A DNA stretch of 64,000 nucleotides. It comes from Theobroma cacao. Taxonomy: Eukaryota > Streptophyta > Magnoliopsida > Malvales > Malvaceae. Of the stretch, positions 34,466-46,353 are shown one piece after another (position 1 is the stretch's first letter; each line of letters opens with the position of its first letter). The notes under the pieces are model-generated. The model made no database searches, was not told the DNA's origin, and saw only the letters and a list, made by a program, of their open reading frames with translations. A program made the translations under genes and the position numbers. The stretch spans positions 8,690,591 to 8,754,590 of the forward strand of contig NC_030858.1 of the NCBI RefSeq assembly GCF_000208745.1, in the 5' to 3' direction.

Positions 34466-34845
34466 TTTTTTTTAATATTTTGGTATATTTTAAGTCAAAT
34501 AAATTTTTATAATTAATAGTTAATTAATTGTTATTTATCAAAATAATATTTGTTATTTTATGACATGTTATGTAAACGTGACATGTTGATGCCTCATTAT
34601 AGATGATAATGTCATATGATGATGTGAAAATGACATGATAATGTGATGTTTTTACTTTTCATATAGACGTTATGTAAATATAAAATGACAAGTGATATTT
34701 TGATGAATAACAATTAATTAATTATTAGTTATATGAGTTTATTTGACTTAAAATAAAAATATGTGAATTTAATTCAACGCAATAGAATAATAAAAATTTA
34801 TTTAAATTATTTTAAATAGTTTAAAAGCTTTCTCAAGTATTGTCA
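34466..34845. repeat. Right arm of interrupted long-TIR element
   Basis: Starting from ttttggtatattttaagtca, this matches the rest of the 13.93-kb element, including its interior (gttatttatcaaaat, then the gacatgatgatgtgaaaatg region) and right TIR (ttaaaataaaaatatgtgaa, then ttatttaaattattttaaat). Together with 28510-28583 it makes one element of about 450 bases. Confidence 0.65.
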
Positions 34846-34849
34846 TAAA

Positions 34850-36700
34850 AAAAACAAACATAAATAATTAAGTAGTTAAACAACGTAATTTTTATTAAAA
34901 AAGAAAAATAAATATACTTTGAAAAAGGAGGTGGAGGCTTTCATATCATAAATCTTGGAGTTATTCTAAAATGATTATCAATTATTTTAGGCCTCTGATT
35001 TTATTTGTAAAAATAATTACAAACAAGAGTAAATTGAGTAGGAAAATGAATTCACCTGGTAATAGAAGGAAGTATAGAAACATTGGGCTTGGCGTCTTTG
35101 GGAAAAAGTCAAAAGCTAGATAGTGTTCAATAACTTGAAGTAATTTAATACTAAAAAGTTAACTACTAAATTTTTAATTTTAAAAAATTGAAATACTGAA
35201 TTTATGATATAGAAAATTAATTGTAAAGCAGATTTTTTATTAAATCTTTTGAACAAAAAAGTGATATAAAAATCTTATAAATATTTTGCATTAATAAAAG
35301 TTGAAAAGGAAAGAATAAAAGAGTAATGTAATTAATTAACATATTTTTACTTAAAAATAAAATTGACTTACATTAAGTAGCTTTTAACTGGTTAAAATTT
35401 GGAATGCCTTTTTTTTTGTTGAAAATTTTCCATTAAATGATTTCTAAGATTACTGTGAGACAGTTGCTATGCCAATCTGGAAACAGCAAACTGAGAGTTC
35501 ATCATAAGACCCAAGTTGAGCTAAGTCAATAATTACCATAAATTTTGTACAACTAAATATGGGTACAAATAAATATACCTCAGGTTGACATGAACTAAAA
35601 ATAAATTTAATTTATTCTTAAAGTGTTAAAAGGGTTCAGCTCCAAAGATGAACCCCGGATTACTCAAATTTAGATATTGGCTGATCAGCTGGATTCCACC
35701 TCGTATGAATCTTTATTAAGGGTTGTCCCAGACACTGATTCAATGACTGCAAACTTTATCATATTCCATAGCACGATATCCAAAAAAAAAAAATGAACCC
35801 ACGATGAAAAAGCAGAGACACAGATACAGACCTGGGACCTCAGCCAGATGCAGAGAAAAGTTTGAGTAGACGTCATGTGATTGGGTGAATGTCGGTCGGT
35901 AGCAACTGAGCAAAGTTCCAAAAAGTATTGTCATTTTTTCTCAGTCTGTCAAGAAGGAAAAGAAAAAAGACAAAAAACTAAAGCTTGGTCTCTTCATTTC
36001 AACGCGGTTATTGTTATGGAACAGGGAAAAGGGTTCCCTTCAGTCCATCTGGCAAAACCAAACCCTTTACGCGGACGGATCTTTAAATTCTTATACCCTC
36101 CTCACTCTACTAGGGTCCCATTTCACAGCAACATATTTTAAGCATTTTTTATATGTAATTTGTTTCATTTATTTTGTTGGTTTGCTACTCACTAATTTCT
36201 TGGAAAATTCCTAGATTTGCCAGCTAATTCATATTCCCAAAACATTGCACTTGGAGAATAAAACTATATTTTCTCACATGAGATGTTTGAACATCTCCAG
36301 TTTCATGCTTTTACTTTCCCAATAATGGGTTGTTGGCGCCTTGGGCAAATTTTTAAGCATAATTAAACATGGTATTCAAGTTAATTAATATTCAATATTG
36401 TTCTACTCCATTCAAGTTTGTCTATATACAAAAGAAGGGGAAGACTCTAGTTCAGAAGCCAATGGACTACATGATATCTAGATTTCCCATTTAGATTCCT
36501 TTTGGTGAACAATATATTCTTTGTTTCCTCTCTCCTCATAATCTATTGAATAATAATGTGTTCGGGGTTTATTTATTTCTTAAAAGAATGTATCTTTGCT
36601 TAACTTTATTTCAACTCTTATTTCTGTCATATGAGTATACCAGTCTCTGTCACGGCGTCTACATTCTAGAGGATAGACAAAACCAGAATGGAAATTCCTC
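34850..36700. other. Spacer upstream of BOR
   Basis: AT-rich to about 35450, then ordinary-complexity DNA without a convincing gene. A duplicated phrase or known element was not recognised. Open frames at 35.7-36.2 kb overlap each other on both strands and show no family similarity. Confidence 0.4.
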
Positions 36701-38073
36701 CCGAGTTAGCAGAGGGTCTGGCCCACCGAGACCACGCCGCGTCAGGAACGTCCCAATTTTAAGGGCCCACAAATAGAAGTGGACCCCGCAAAACGCTCTC
36801 AGTTTTTAAACCAACCCCTCGCCCCTCTCTCCGACACCTTCAGAAATTTGCTCTCTGTCTCGTCTGTGTAAAGAGGAAGAGAATAAGCGCTGTCATAGTG
36901 TCATTCAAAGGAAAAATATAGAAAGTTTGATTCTGATTATTTTTATTATAGTCGGTTTTATTTTTTCCTTTTTAAAGGAGTCTTAAAGAGAGAATAGAAA
37001 AATCTGACCTTTTCGCTTTCCCAACCTCCCGGGGAAATCTGAAATTTCCGACCACCTCCCTGCCTCGGAAACTCTGTCTCCGGAGCGGGAGCTTCGAGGT
37101 CCGTAACGTTTTCTTTTTCTTTTCCATTTCATTGATGATGGATGCTGGTGTAATGAGCTGCTGTTTCCATTTCATATAAGATTTTTACGTGCATGGGAGC
37201 TTGAAAATGGAATCAAAATGAAAAAGAAGAAAACCTTGTAATATGAGATAATGTTTGAAATTCTTTTTTCTCATTGTCAAAGAAGGGCCGTTGAGATTTT
37301 TCCATTCGTCGAAAATGTGTCTCTTTTTCTTTGTGTAGAATGAGAGAAGAGGTCAATAGCTGAATCTTGATTTCCTTGCTCTGTTTCATATTTTAGATTT
37401 CATTTTCACCTTTTTTTTTTTGTTTTCCCATTTTAAGAAATTGTGAGTAAAAATATTATACTTTCTATGATGCAGAAATTTTGCTGTAGGCATTCTGGGT
37501 TCTTTCGAAATGAAATTTTTATTCAGCTCCCTTTATTTTTAATAATAAAAAAAAAATCTTGCAGAATTGGTTTTTTCTTTCTTGGACATTCTTGGATTCT
37601 TTTATCATTCATTCTGCCATATACCATTCATCTGAAAAGTTGTTAATATTTTTATTGTTTTATGAGATGTCCAATAACAGTTCCAGCATGGGCAGATCAG
37701 ACGAGTTTTATATATTATATTTCTTTTGGATGGTTCTGCTTATAATATATGATGTTATTACTTGTACATTACCAATCACATGTATCCCATTAATTTTGGT
37801 AATTAATTCTCTCTTTTAATATGCAGTTGTATCATGACTCTCTTGCTTCTTACAGTATTAGTTTTACATAAAATCCACATGCATACATGCATGCATATAT
37901 ACATGCATAAATGTTCTCCTTAATACGCTATTCATGTGATTTGCCAATTTCATAGAGACAGTTTACACTTTACATGGTTTCTTCTTATGTGATTAAGAGG
38001 ATGTTAGGATATCGGTGTTGTTATCATTTTTGATTATAAGATAAATGTAATTCTTTTTTCTCTTGAATCAGTT
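36700..38073 (+). promoter_or_regulatory. BOR promoter and 5' leader with a leader intron
   Basis: A GC-richer stretch (36700-36880) contains GGGCCCAC and CT-rich sequence, typical of plant transcription starts. The leader exon probably runs to about 37098. From there a candidate donor (GAG|gtccgt) begins an intron of about 970 bases ending at ...ttgaatcag (38071), two bases before the start ATG. No ATG occurs in the presumed first leader exon (about 36850-37098), so no upstream AUG-stop element of the kind reported for some boron genes is visible. Exact transcription start and donor are inferred. Confidence 0.45.
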
Positions 38074-41000
38074 ATGGAAAACATCAGAAGTCCATTCAAG
38101 GGGATTATCAAAGACATCAAGGGAAGAAGCGCGTGCTACAAGCAAGATTGGGTCAGTGCACTTTGCTCAGGCTTTGGGTATGTTCTTTTTTTTTATGTTT
38201 TTGGTACTACTTTATGTTACGCTGGTGGAGATATTCCATTTTGATTCATATTTCATTTTATATTTCTATCAGGATATTAGCTCCGACTACCTATATCTTC
38301 TTTGCTTCTGCTCTTCCTGTTATTGCCTTCGGAGAGCAATTGAGTCGAGATACAGGTACTGCGTTTTTTGTCTCCTTAAAATGAGAATATCTAAAAGCCA
38401 GCATAATCTAGGATGAAGTTACATCAACGCAAATCATCTTATGTCAAGAATATTAATGCTGGATTTTAATACCAAATCTCATTTATCCCCTCTTTTTTTT
38501 TTTTTTTGCTTTTTTGAGTTTATGGCTTTTCATGAAGGAGCCTGAAGACTATATTTTCCCTGTTTTAGATGGCACCCTCAGCACAGTGGAAACGTTGGCT
38601 TCTACAGCTATTTGTGGAGTCATTCATTCCATTTTTGGTGGGCAACCTTTGTTGATAGTGGGTGTTGCAGAGCCAACAGTTATAATGTACACTTATTTGT
38701 ACAGTTTCAGCAAAGGAAGGCCAGAGTTGGGCCAGGAACTCTTTTTGGCTTGGACTGCATGGTAATAGATATAATTTCCTCTTCTTTTTTTCATTTTGTA
38801 ATTTTAAGATTAATTTAATGTTTTTCAAGCTTCTTGATTTGGCAGAAATGTTCTTATTGTTTAATTTCTTTCTTTTGTTTTTCTTCCCAGGGTCTGTGTA
38901 TGGACTGCTCTGCTGCTCATTCTTCTTGCTATATTCAATGCATGCACCATAATCACCAGATTTACAAGAATTGCAGGAGAGCTTTTTGGCATGTTGATAA
39001 CTGTTCTTTTCCTTCAAGAGGCTGTTAAGGTATTGAATGACTTATGCAACAAACACAATGTGCGGTTTATGATGACAGAATCCTGTGGTTTGACCCTGAT
39101 AATGATAATGTTGGATCATAGGGGGTGATCAGTGAATTCAGTATTCCCAAAGGTGAAAATCCTAAGTTGGAGAAATATCAGTTCCCCTGGCTATATACAA
39201 ATGGGCTGCTGGCAGTCATTTTCTCATTTGGGGTTCTAGTCAGCGCCCTAAAGACACGAAAGGCAAGATCATGGTGTTATGGAACAGGTACATCAACCAA
39301 CTAACCAAATGGGATTGACTAATTGATAGTTTCGCTACAAATTCTGTCGTGGATTTAATTTATGTTCTTTTTTCTAAAAAAAATCTTATATTTAACGGCT
39401 CTGGTTTCAGGTTGGCTTCGAGGGTTTATTGCAGACTATGGGGTTCCCCTAATGGTCTTGTGTTGGACAGCACTATCTTACACAATACCTGGAAAAGTTG
39501 ATTCTGGAGTTCCCAGGAGGCTGTTCTGTCCACTTCTATGGGAACCTGCATCATTACATCATTGGACAGTGATAAAGGTAGGTTGTGAATTTATTAATTT
39601 GTTTGTTCCCCTTTCAGAGATCTTCTGTTTTTTTTGTATCTTATAATTGGACTGTCTCTAAAATCCATAACCATAAGCTAGAATCTAGGAGGCTTTTGTT
39701 GAGAATCTAGGAGGATGTTGTTGAGGATCTAGAGTATTTGTTCAAAGCATACCTGATTTTTCTAATTATTTGAGACTAAAGATAAATTTGTGCTTAATCA
39801 TATCTCTTAATACAGGATATGGGGAAGGTTCCAATAGTGTACATCCTTGCAGCCTTTATACCAGCATTGATGATAGCAGGTCTATACTTCTTCGATCACA
39901 GTGTCGCTTCACAGATGGCACAACAAAAGGAGTTTAACCTTAAAAAGCCCTCTGCTTACCATTATGATATCTTGTTGCTAGGAGTTATGGTACTTGACTG
40001 ATGCTTCCAACCTACTCTCTCTCTGCCCTCCCCCCCTCCCCCTACAAGTTTTATGTTCAAATCTATATTTCCTACTATTTTAGGCTTAATTGCTTCTTGT
40101 CAATCATGGTTTCAGACTTTGATTTGTGGCTTGCTGGGACTCCCTCCTTCAAATGGGGTCCTTCCACAATCTCCCATGCACACAAAGAGCCTTGCAGTTC
40201 TCAAGAAGCAGGTGGGATGCTGTAGTTTTAGAAACTATTCCCTTAATTGTTATATAATTCCCATTAATGTGGAATCTTAGACTATATAACGCATGAATTG
40301 CAGTTGATTCGGAAAAAAATGGTAAAAAGTGCCAAGGAGGGCATGTTGCAACAAGCAAGCAACTCAGAAATTTACGGAAGGATGCAAGCTGTGTTTATAG
40401 AAATGGATGCATCTCCTGCTGTAAGTATTATAGGCTTGTACTACTGCTTATACTATTTACTCTCTACGCATACATGAAGGCATACTTGATTGCAAGATTC
40501 ACTGAACATAATATGGATGTTATCGCAGCTTATTTCAGTAGATAAAGAGCTGAAGAACTTGAAAGAGGCTGTGATGAAAGGTGATGATGGGCAGGATGCA
40601 AAAGGAAAATTTGATCCTGTGAAACATATTGATGCTTATTTGCCTGTCAGAGTTAATGAGCAAAGAATGAGCAACCTGTTGCAATCATTCCTTGTGGGAC
40701 TCTCAATGTGTGCTCTGCCTGTAATAAAAAAGATACCTACCTCTGTACTCTGGGGATACTTTGCCTACATGGCCATTGACAGCCTTCCAGGGAACCAGTT
40801 CTGGGAAAGGATATTGCTGCTTTTCATCACCCCTAGTAGGCGTTACAAGTAAGTCACTGTACCTTAAAAAAAAACATAAATAAAACGCAGGCATTTTATG
40901 AAATGATACGCGGTGATACAGCTAATTTTATGGAGGTTTGGGAAATTTACATAATTTAAAATATTTTTAATTTCTTTAAGTTGCAACTAAGCAGACTATC

Positions 41001-42730
41001 TTGCAGGAAAGAGGACTAATCTAGTATCTCTTCTGAACTACAACAAATTAAGCCTTTCCCTACAAAATGGGGTTGGCTATACTGATTGTTTTGTGTCCTT
41101 TTTCTCTATTTAGGACCATATTTACAGTAAGCTCATAGCACTAGACCTGGCCACGGGCTGGGCCCTGGACAAGATTTTTGAGGCTTGGGTCAGGCCCAGC
41201 TCAGCCCGGGATATTATTATATTTATTTTTATTTAATTTTAATACTAAAATATTTTTATAAATATTGAAATGTTAATATAAAATCTTTTAAAATATTTTA
41301 ATATTAAATGTAATTTAAATAGTTGGGCCAAGCTGGGCTTGAGCCTAGGTTTAAGAGGTGTCAACCGGGCCCAGCCGACCCATGGACACCTCTATATGGT
41401 AGTGAAGTCCTTTCTATAGTTCTTCTTGTGAAGTGTAATAAAAAAAATTTTAAATACAGCCTGAAATATTTTAAGTGTTTACATGGGTAATACAGTAATA
41501 TAGTGTATAGAAGGTGTAGTCTAACTTTGATAACAAACTGAATGTGATGGTTGATGTGGTTTTGCATCTTATATCTTTGTAGCAGTGCTGTAGTTAGAAG
41601 TTTATGCTTTCTGTCATTAACTCTTCTTATCTGTGGCATTTGGTTGAACAGAGTCCTGGAAGGTGTTCATGCATCATTTGTGGAGTCGGTACCTTTCAAG
41701 TCCATTTTGCTGTTTACACTCTTCCAATTTGTATATTTTCTAGTATGTTTTGGGGTGACATGGATACCTATAGCTGGAATACTGTTTCCACTGCCGTTCT
41801 TCCTTCTCATCAGCATCAGACAGCACATCCTTCCAAAGTTTTTCCATCCTGAACATCTTAGGGAACTAGATGCTGCTGAGTATGAAGAAATTGCTGGTAC
41901 ACCACGAAGAAACTTAAGTATATCGCTCAAGGTACATCTTATTCGGGTCCTTCCCCATAATTTTCATTTTGTGCTTTTAGAATTAGACCAACTTTTCATT
42001 CGGTAGTAGTCATTACACCAATAATGAGAAAACAAGTTTTACTGTAAGTGGAGCACTAATATTCCTGACCTGTAGTTCAGTTTTTAGTTTTGATCATTTA
42101 AACCTGCTACAAGTTTTTTTTTTATTATTATTATTGTTGATTTCTTTTGGGAATTTAATAAGTCTATGGCTATTGACAAGTTATTTGGACAACTTCATAA
42201 CTTTTTTTCCTTTCCTGGCATAATTTCAGCTATGTTGACAGATTTTATGCTTTTTAATCCTGTGGGGAAATTAATGTTTGGTTTTTCACCTGTCAAACTA
42301 ACTGGAAAGAGTTTCCTCTTCGTAATTGAAAATTTTCTGTGTTTTAGCATAGATGATACAATCTTCTTTTTGTGCTCTAGCCAGTTCAAAATATAAATGT
42401 TCCTTTGATTTAAATGGTGTTATACTTCTTTCTTCTCTATATGCACTTAAATTCACAGAAAATATTGTGTAAACAGGAAAGGGAACCACCTGATTCCAGC
42501 AGCCAAGGGACTGACGACGACTTTTATGATGCTGAGATATTGGATGAGATGACAACCAACAGAGGAGAGTTGAAGCTTAGAACTGTAAGCTTTAAGGAAG
42601 AAAGGTTACATCAGGTATATCTTGAAATTTCCTTTTTGTGCTGTGCTAGTTTATTACCAGATTATAGTTTATTTATCCTTATGCTTGAATATGGCACGGT
42701 TTACAGGTTCATCCAGAAGGAAGTGCCTGA
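38074..42730 (+). CDS. BOR: Borate efflux transporter (BOR4-BOR7 type, SLC4-like)
   Basis: Thirteen coding exons with GT-AG introns keep one frame of 666 aa: 38074-38177, 38273-38355, 38569-38761, 38891-39029, 39122-39287, 39411-39577, 39816-39989, 40116-40211, 40304-40420, 40529-40848, 41652-41931, 42477-42614, 42707-42730. It is a HCO3-/borate transporter (SLC4) family plasma-membrane protein with about 10-14 membrane spans, exporting borate for xylem loading or boron tolerance. Signatures in order: CYKQDW (22-27), [20 protein letters not shown] (37-56), [115 protein letters not shown] and [11 protein letters not shown]. The cytosolic phrase NSEIYGRMQ and the tail [17 protein letters not shown] favour the BOR6/BOR7 branch, though orthology is uncertain. 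The last exon encodes only seven residues. Confidence 0.93.
41142..41394. mobile_element. Non-autonomous hAT MITE inside BOR intron 10 of the CDS
   Basis: The 253-bp segment begins tagacctggccacgggctgg and ends ccatggacacctcta, giving imperfect terminal inverted repeats (TAGAcCTGgCCAcGGG against TAGAgGTGtCCAtGGG) and GGGCC-rich flanks around an AT-rich core. This architecture is characteristic of plant Ac-like (hAT) miniature elements. It lies in the long intron 40849-41651. An 8-bp target duplication is not clearly preserved. Confidence 0.75.
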
Positions 42731-44157
42731 ACTCATCTGGAACAACATTAATATTCAGTGTACAGTGAGCCTGGTATGATGAGGATTGCTAGTGTTGATC
42801 ATAATCCTACGCCTGATTGAAGAAACAATCACGGTCCTAAGAAAGAAAGTCCGAGAATGTTACCTTGTATAGCCAGTTAATTACCCCGAAAAAGGCTGGA
42901 AAAAAAAATTGACAGAAAGAAATTCAACTGCTCTCTGGTGAGAGGAAGAAATACAGGAATGGAAGCATTGAAGTGTATTTTCACCCCTTCTTTGGTTTTC
43001 AATTTGTTAATCCTTAAAAATTAGGCATATCTGCTAGAATATTAACAGTGAGGATTGAGCTCAAATTGCCCTTCAATCATTGCTCTTTTTTTAGGCTAAG
43101 GAGATGGGGGAAAGGGGAGGAGGGACAGATTCTTTTCATTGCTAAATAGATGAGGGGATGCGGTACTTTTCATGTTAAAAATTGGAATGGCCAATTCTTT
43201 CATTTGTTTTACTTTAGTAGAATTATTTCTAACTAGTCATAATTTGTCCAGACTAACATACTCTTATTGAATCATGAATATAGATTAATTTGTTGAGCTC
43301 TATCCGTTTACAGTATTCTGATTTGTTCATGCTTTTTCCATCGTCTTTCAACTTTCAAGACCAACTGCAAGGCGGAAGAGAATGTGCTTGATAATATTGA
43401 AATGTACACACTATTGCTTCTTAGAATCAGTAATGTTAGAAGCACAACTTTTACTAACATTTGCACCCAAATCTTTTTATTAAAAAAACCATCACTTATT
43501 TCTAATACCATCAGCAATATCTGCACTAACAAAACACAAATCCATCATAAGACTTCACTTCACCAAGGAACCATACAAGACCTGGAAAAGGAAAGTGTTA
43601 TGATGTCTAAGCCTCATGGAAATTCACCAAATTTTTTAGCTTATCTTTGCTGCAAACAAATTTCTCTAAACAAATAAGAAATTTTAATCTTTGCACAAGT
43701 TATAATTTATAAATTAACTCTACAAAATATATTTATTTCAGTCTTAACTTAAATCATATTGAAAGTTTATCAATTCCCAAAAACAATCATAAGTTTAGAA
43801 TGCAAAAAAAGAAAAAAAAATCAATTGAACTGGTACTTATTATTTATTATTTTTTGTTTTTTTGAATACTTATATTAGTTCAATTAATTTTTGTTTATTT
43901 TCACTTAATAGTTTATCTTGATAAAGTGGTAAATTATTGTACCAAAAATTTATACCATTTTTTCTTTCTTCAGTTTCACTCTCCTCCTTGCCCTTTATAA
44001 TATATAGGAACCCAGATTGAAAAAATGAAAAGAAAGACTTTTTTTTTTTGGCACTATGAGGAATCAGCTATATGGACAAAGATATATGGAAAAGAATCAT
44101 TGCCGAAGCTCAAATTTCTTTAATGGTGATAAAGTAAGACATGAGAAAAGGATAAGT
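42731..44157. other. Convergent intergenic region between BOR and AKT1
   Basis: Both genes end here and must share about 1.4 kb for two 3' UTRs and their terminators. No gene or recognisable mobile element was seen. Overlapping open frames on both strands near 43308-43677 show no family similarity. Confidence 0.5.
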
Positions 44158-46320
44158 TTAGGTGCCACCATAGGTGCTGGATGTACTGCTTTGAATTGAA
44201 CCTTTAATATACTGGCTTGTTGGAATTTCATATTCGGCACTTACAAGAACAAGATGATCTCCATCTCTAATAAGCTCTATATCATCAATTTCAGCTCCTA
44301 CTTCTGTCATAACTCTAGTTAGGGAGAAGCCAAATCTTTGGGCACCAACATCCAGAAGTTCTTCTAAGGACTTTGGCAAAAGAATGAGCTTACTGGGAAC
44401 TTGACTTCTTTCAGGGCAACTGATTGTGACTCTAGCCGAATAGTTGCTTAAAGGTGACAAAGCTGGAAAACCTGCTGCTGAAGGACTTTCACCTGCATAG
44501 TTAAACTTCAGTTTCAACAGCTTTTACCTGATATAAACAGATAGTAATTAAACTGCTAAAAACTTTTGCCAAGTTGATACTTGATCAAATAAATTTTCTT
44601 CCGTAAAGAATTATATTAACTAGAGTCAATATAACAGGAAACTGAGATGCATGCTCACCAGTATTGGCAGCTGATATTATACCAAATAATGAATTGTGGA
44701 AAGTGTTTGCTTTTCGCCTTCGACGGTTGTCCATCCATGTCACCTCTGGAACTGGTGGCACAACTTCAGAAATATATGAAGATATTGTAGGCTCGCTGCT
44801 GTACTTGGCAATGGTCTTCCCATGTGAGGCTAATTTCTTCTTTGGAATTGTGACAACTGATAATTTCTTGACCTCTGGCCGGTTTTGCAATAATGCCAGT
44901 ATCTCTTCATGGCCCTGATGATCTGCCAAAGCCCTTGCTGTCCATCCATCGGAGTCTTTCACATCGATATCAGCTCCCTGCTCTAACAGGAACCTAACCA
45001 TTTCAATGTTTCCTTCACAAATTGCAGCATGGATCGGTGCAGTTCCATTGCTCCTGGCCTGGCTTACATCCCCTCCATATTTGACAATGTCCTTAAGTGA
45101 ATCTAACCTGTTTTGTTCAACAGCAGAGCAAGCGAACTGACCCACATCACCAGAAGATAACGTTGCACCATTATCTACCAGAAGTTTAATCACAGATTCA
45201 TGCTTCCCCATTATTGCTTCCCATAATGGAACATTTCCTTCGGAATCTGTATAAGCAAAAGTAACCCTGGTTTAAGTAGGAACATATGAAGAGAGATTGA
45301 AACAGGAAAAAGCAATACCATCTATAATACTATATATAATGGAAGAAAAAATTCTGTTATAATGTAATAAATTTCAGAACATGACTTACCTTTACAAAAA
45401 TGTAGTTGATAGTAAATATTTAGAAATGTATTCAATAAGAATAGTTCAGGCCTTCAGGGGAACTTGACAGTATGAAAGCCAAATAACACACATAAAAAGG
45501 AGAAAAAGAAAAAGCAACAACGAATCCAATATCTTCTTTAGAGTAATTCTCTTGGTAAATGCAAATTAGTGGATATTTTTTATTTTCAAGGAAAGGCATT
45601 CTTGTAGAAAAGGAGATAACTAAAAGTTAAATCTAGTTCTCCAATTTTACAAGTATAATTTTGTAAAGTATGAAATTGACTACCCTGGAAAGAAAATAAG
45701 GTGCACATATAGAATAATCAACAAGAAGTGAAGGAGAAAATAAGAAACCAAAAGAATATCAGAGAGTAAATGATACCTCTAATGTTAGGATCTGCTCCAT
45801 ACTCTAGAAGCAGAACTATACAGTGCTCACTTCCATTGGATGCGGCGATATGCTGTTTGTTAGAAACCAACAGAAGGTTAAAGAACATATAAAAGATACC
45901 CAACACACACACATATAAAGGGGGAGGCATACATACCAATGCTGTTCGCCCATCATTGTCCTGCTCATTTGGATCTGAACCACGTTTCAGCAACTGCTGC
46001 AGCAATAAGTCATCTCTTCTGGCTGCTGCAAAGCATAAACTAAGAGGCAAATCCATTCTGCCTCTTGCTAGCATGTGCTCCGTCTCATGCAAAATTTCTT
46101 CCATCACTGGATCATTGGACTCCTTCAGATGCTGCATCACCATGATTAATTGAATCAGTTAGCAGATTTCTCCCACAAATTTTCTTTTACCCATAAGTCT
46201 TATTCTTTTTGGTTCATAAGATCTATTTAATAATGTGAATAGTTGGCATTAAGAACAAACTTGAAGGAGAGGAGCATAATAACAGTACTAGATGAGGGTA
46301 ACACACACACACACACACAC

Positions 46321-46353
<33 letters not shown>

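Noticed and set aside
35685..36214. Five short frames on both strands upstream of BOR
   Set aside because: They overlap one another, have no domain or good start context, and no splice pattern links them.
38565..39017. 150-codon minus-strand frame
   Set aside because: Antisense shadow of BOR exons and intron, Lys-rich from intron T runs, with no family similarity.
43308..43677. Overlapping frames between BOR and AKT1
   Set aside because: They lie antiparallel on the same bases without domains, and the region is the shared 3' end of two genes.
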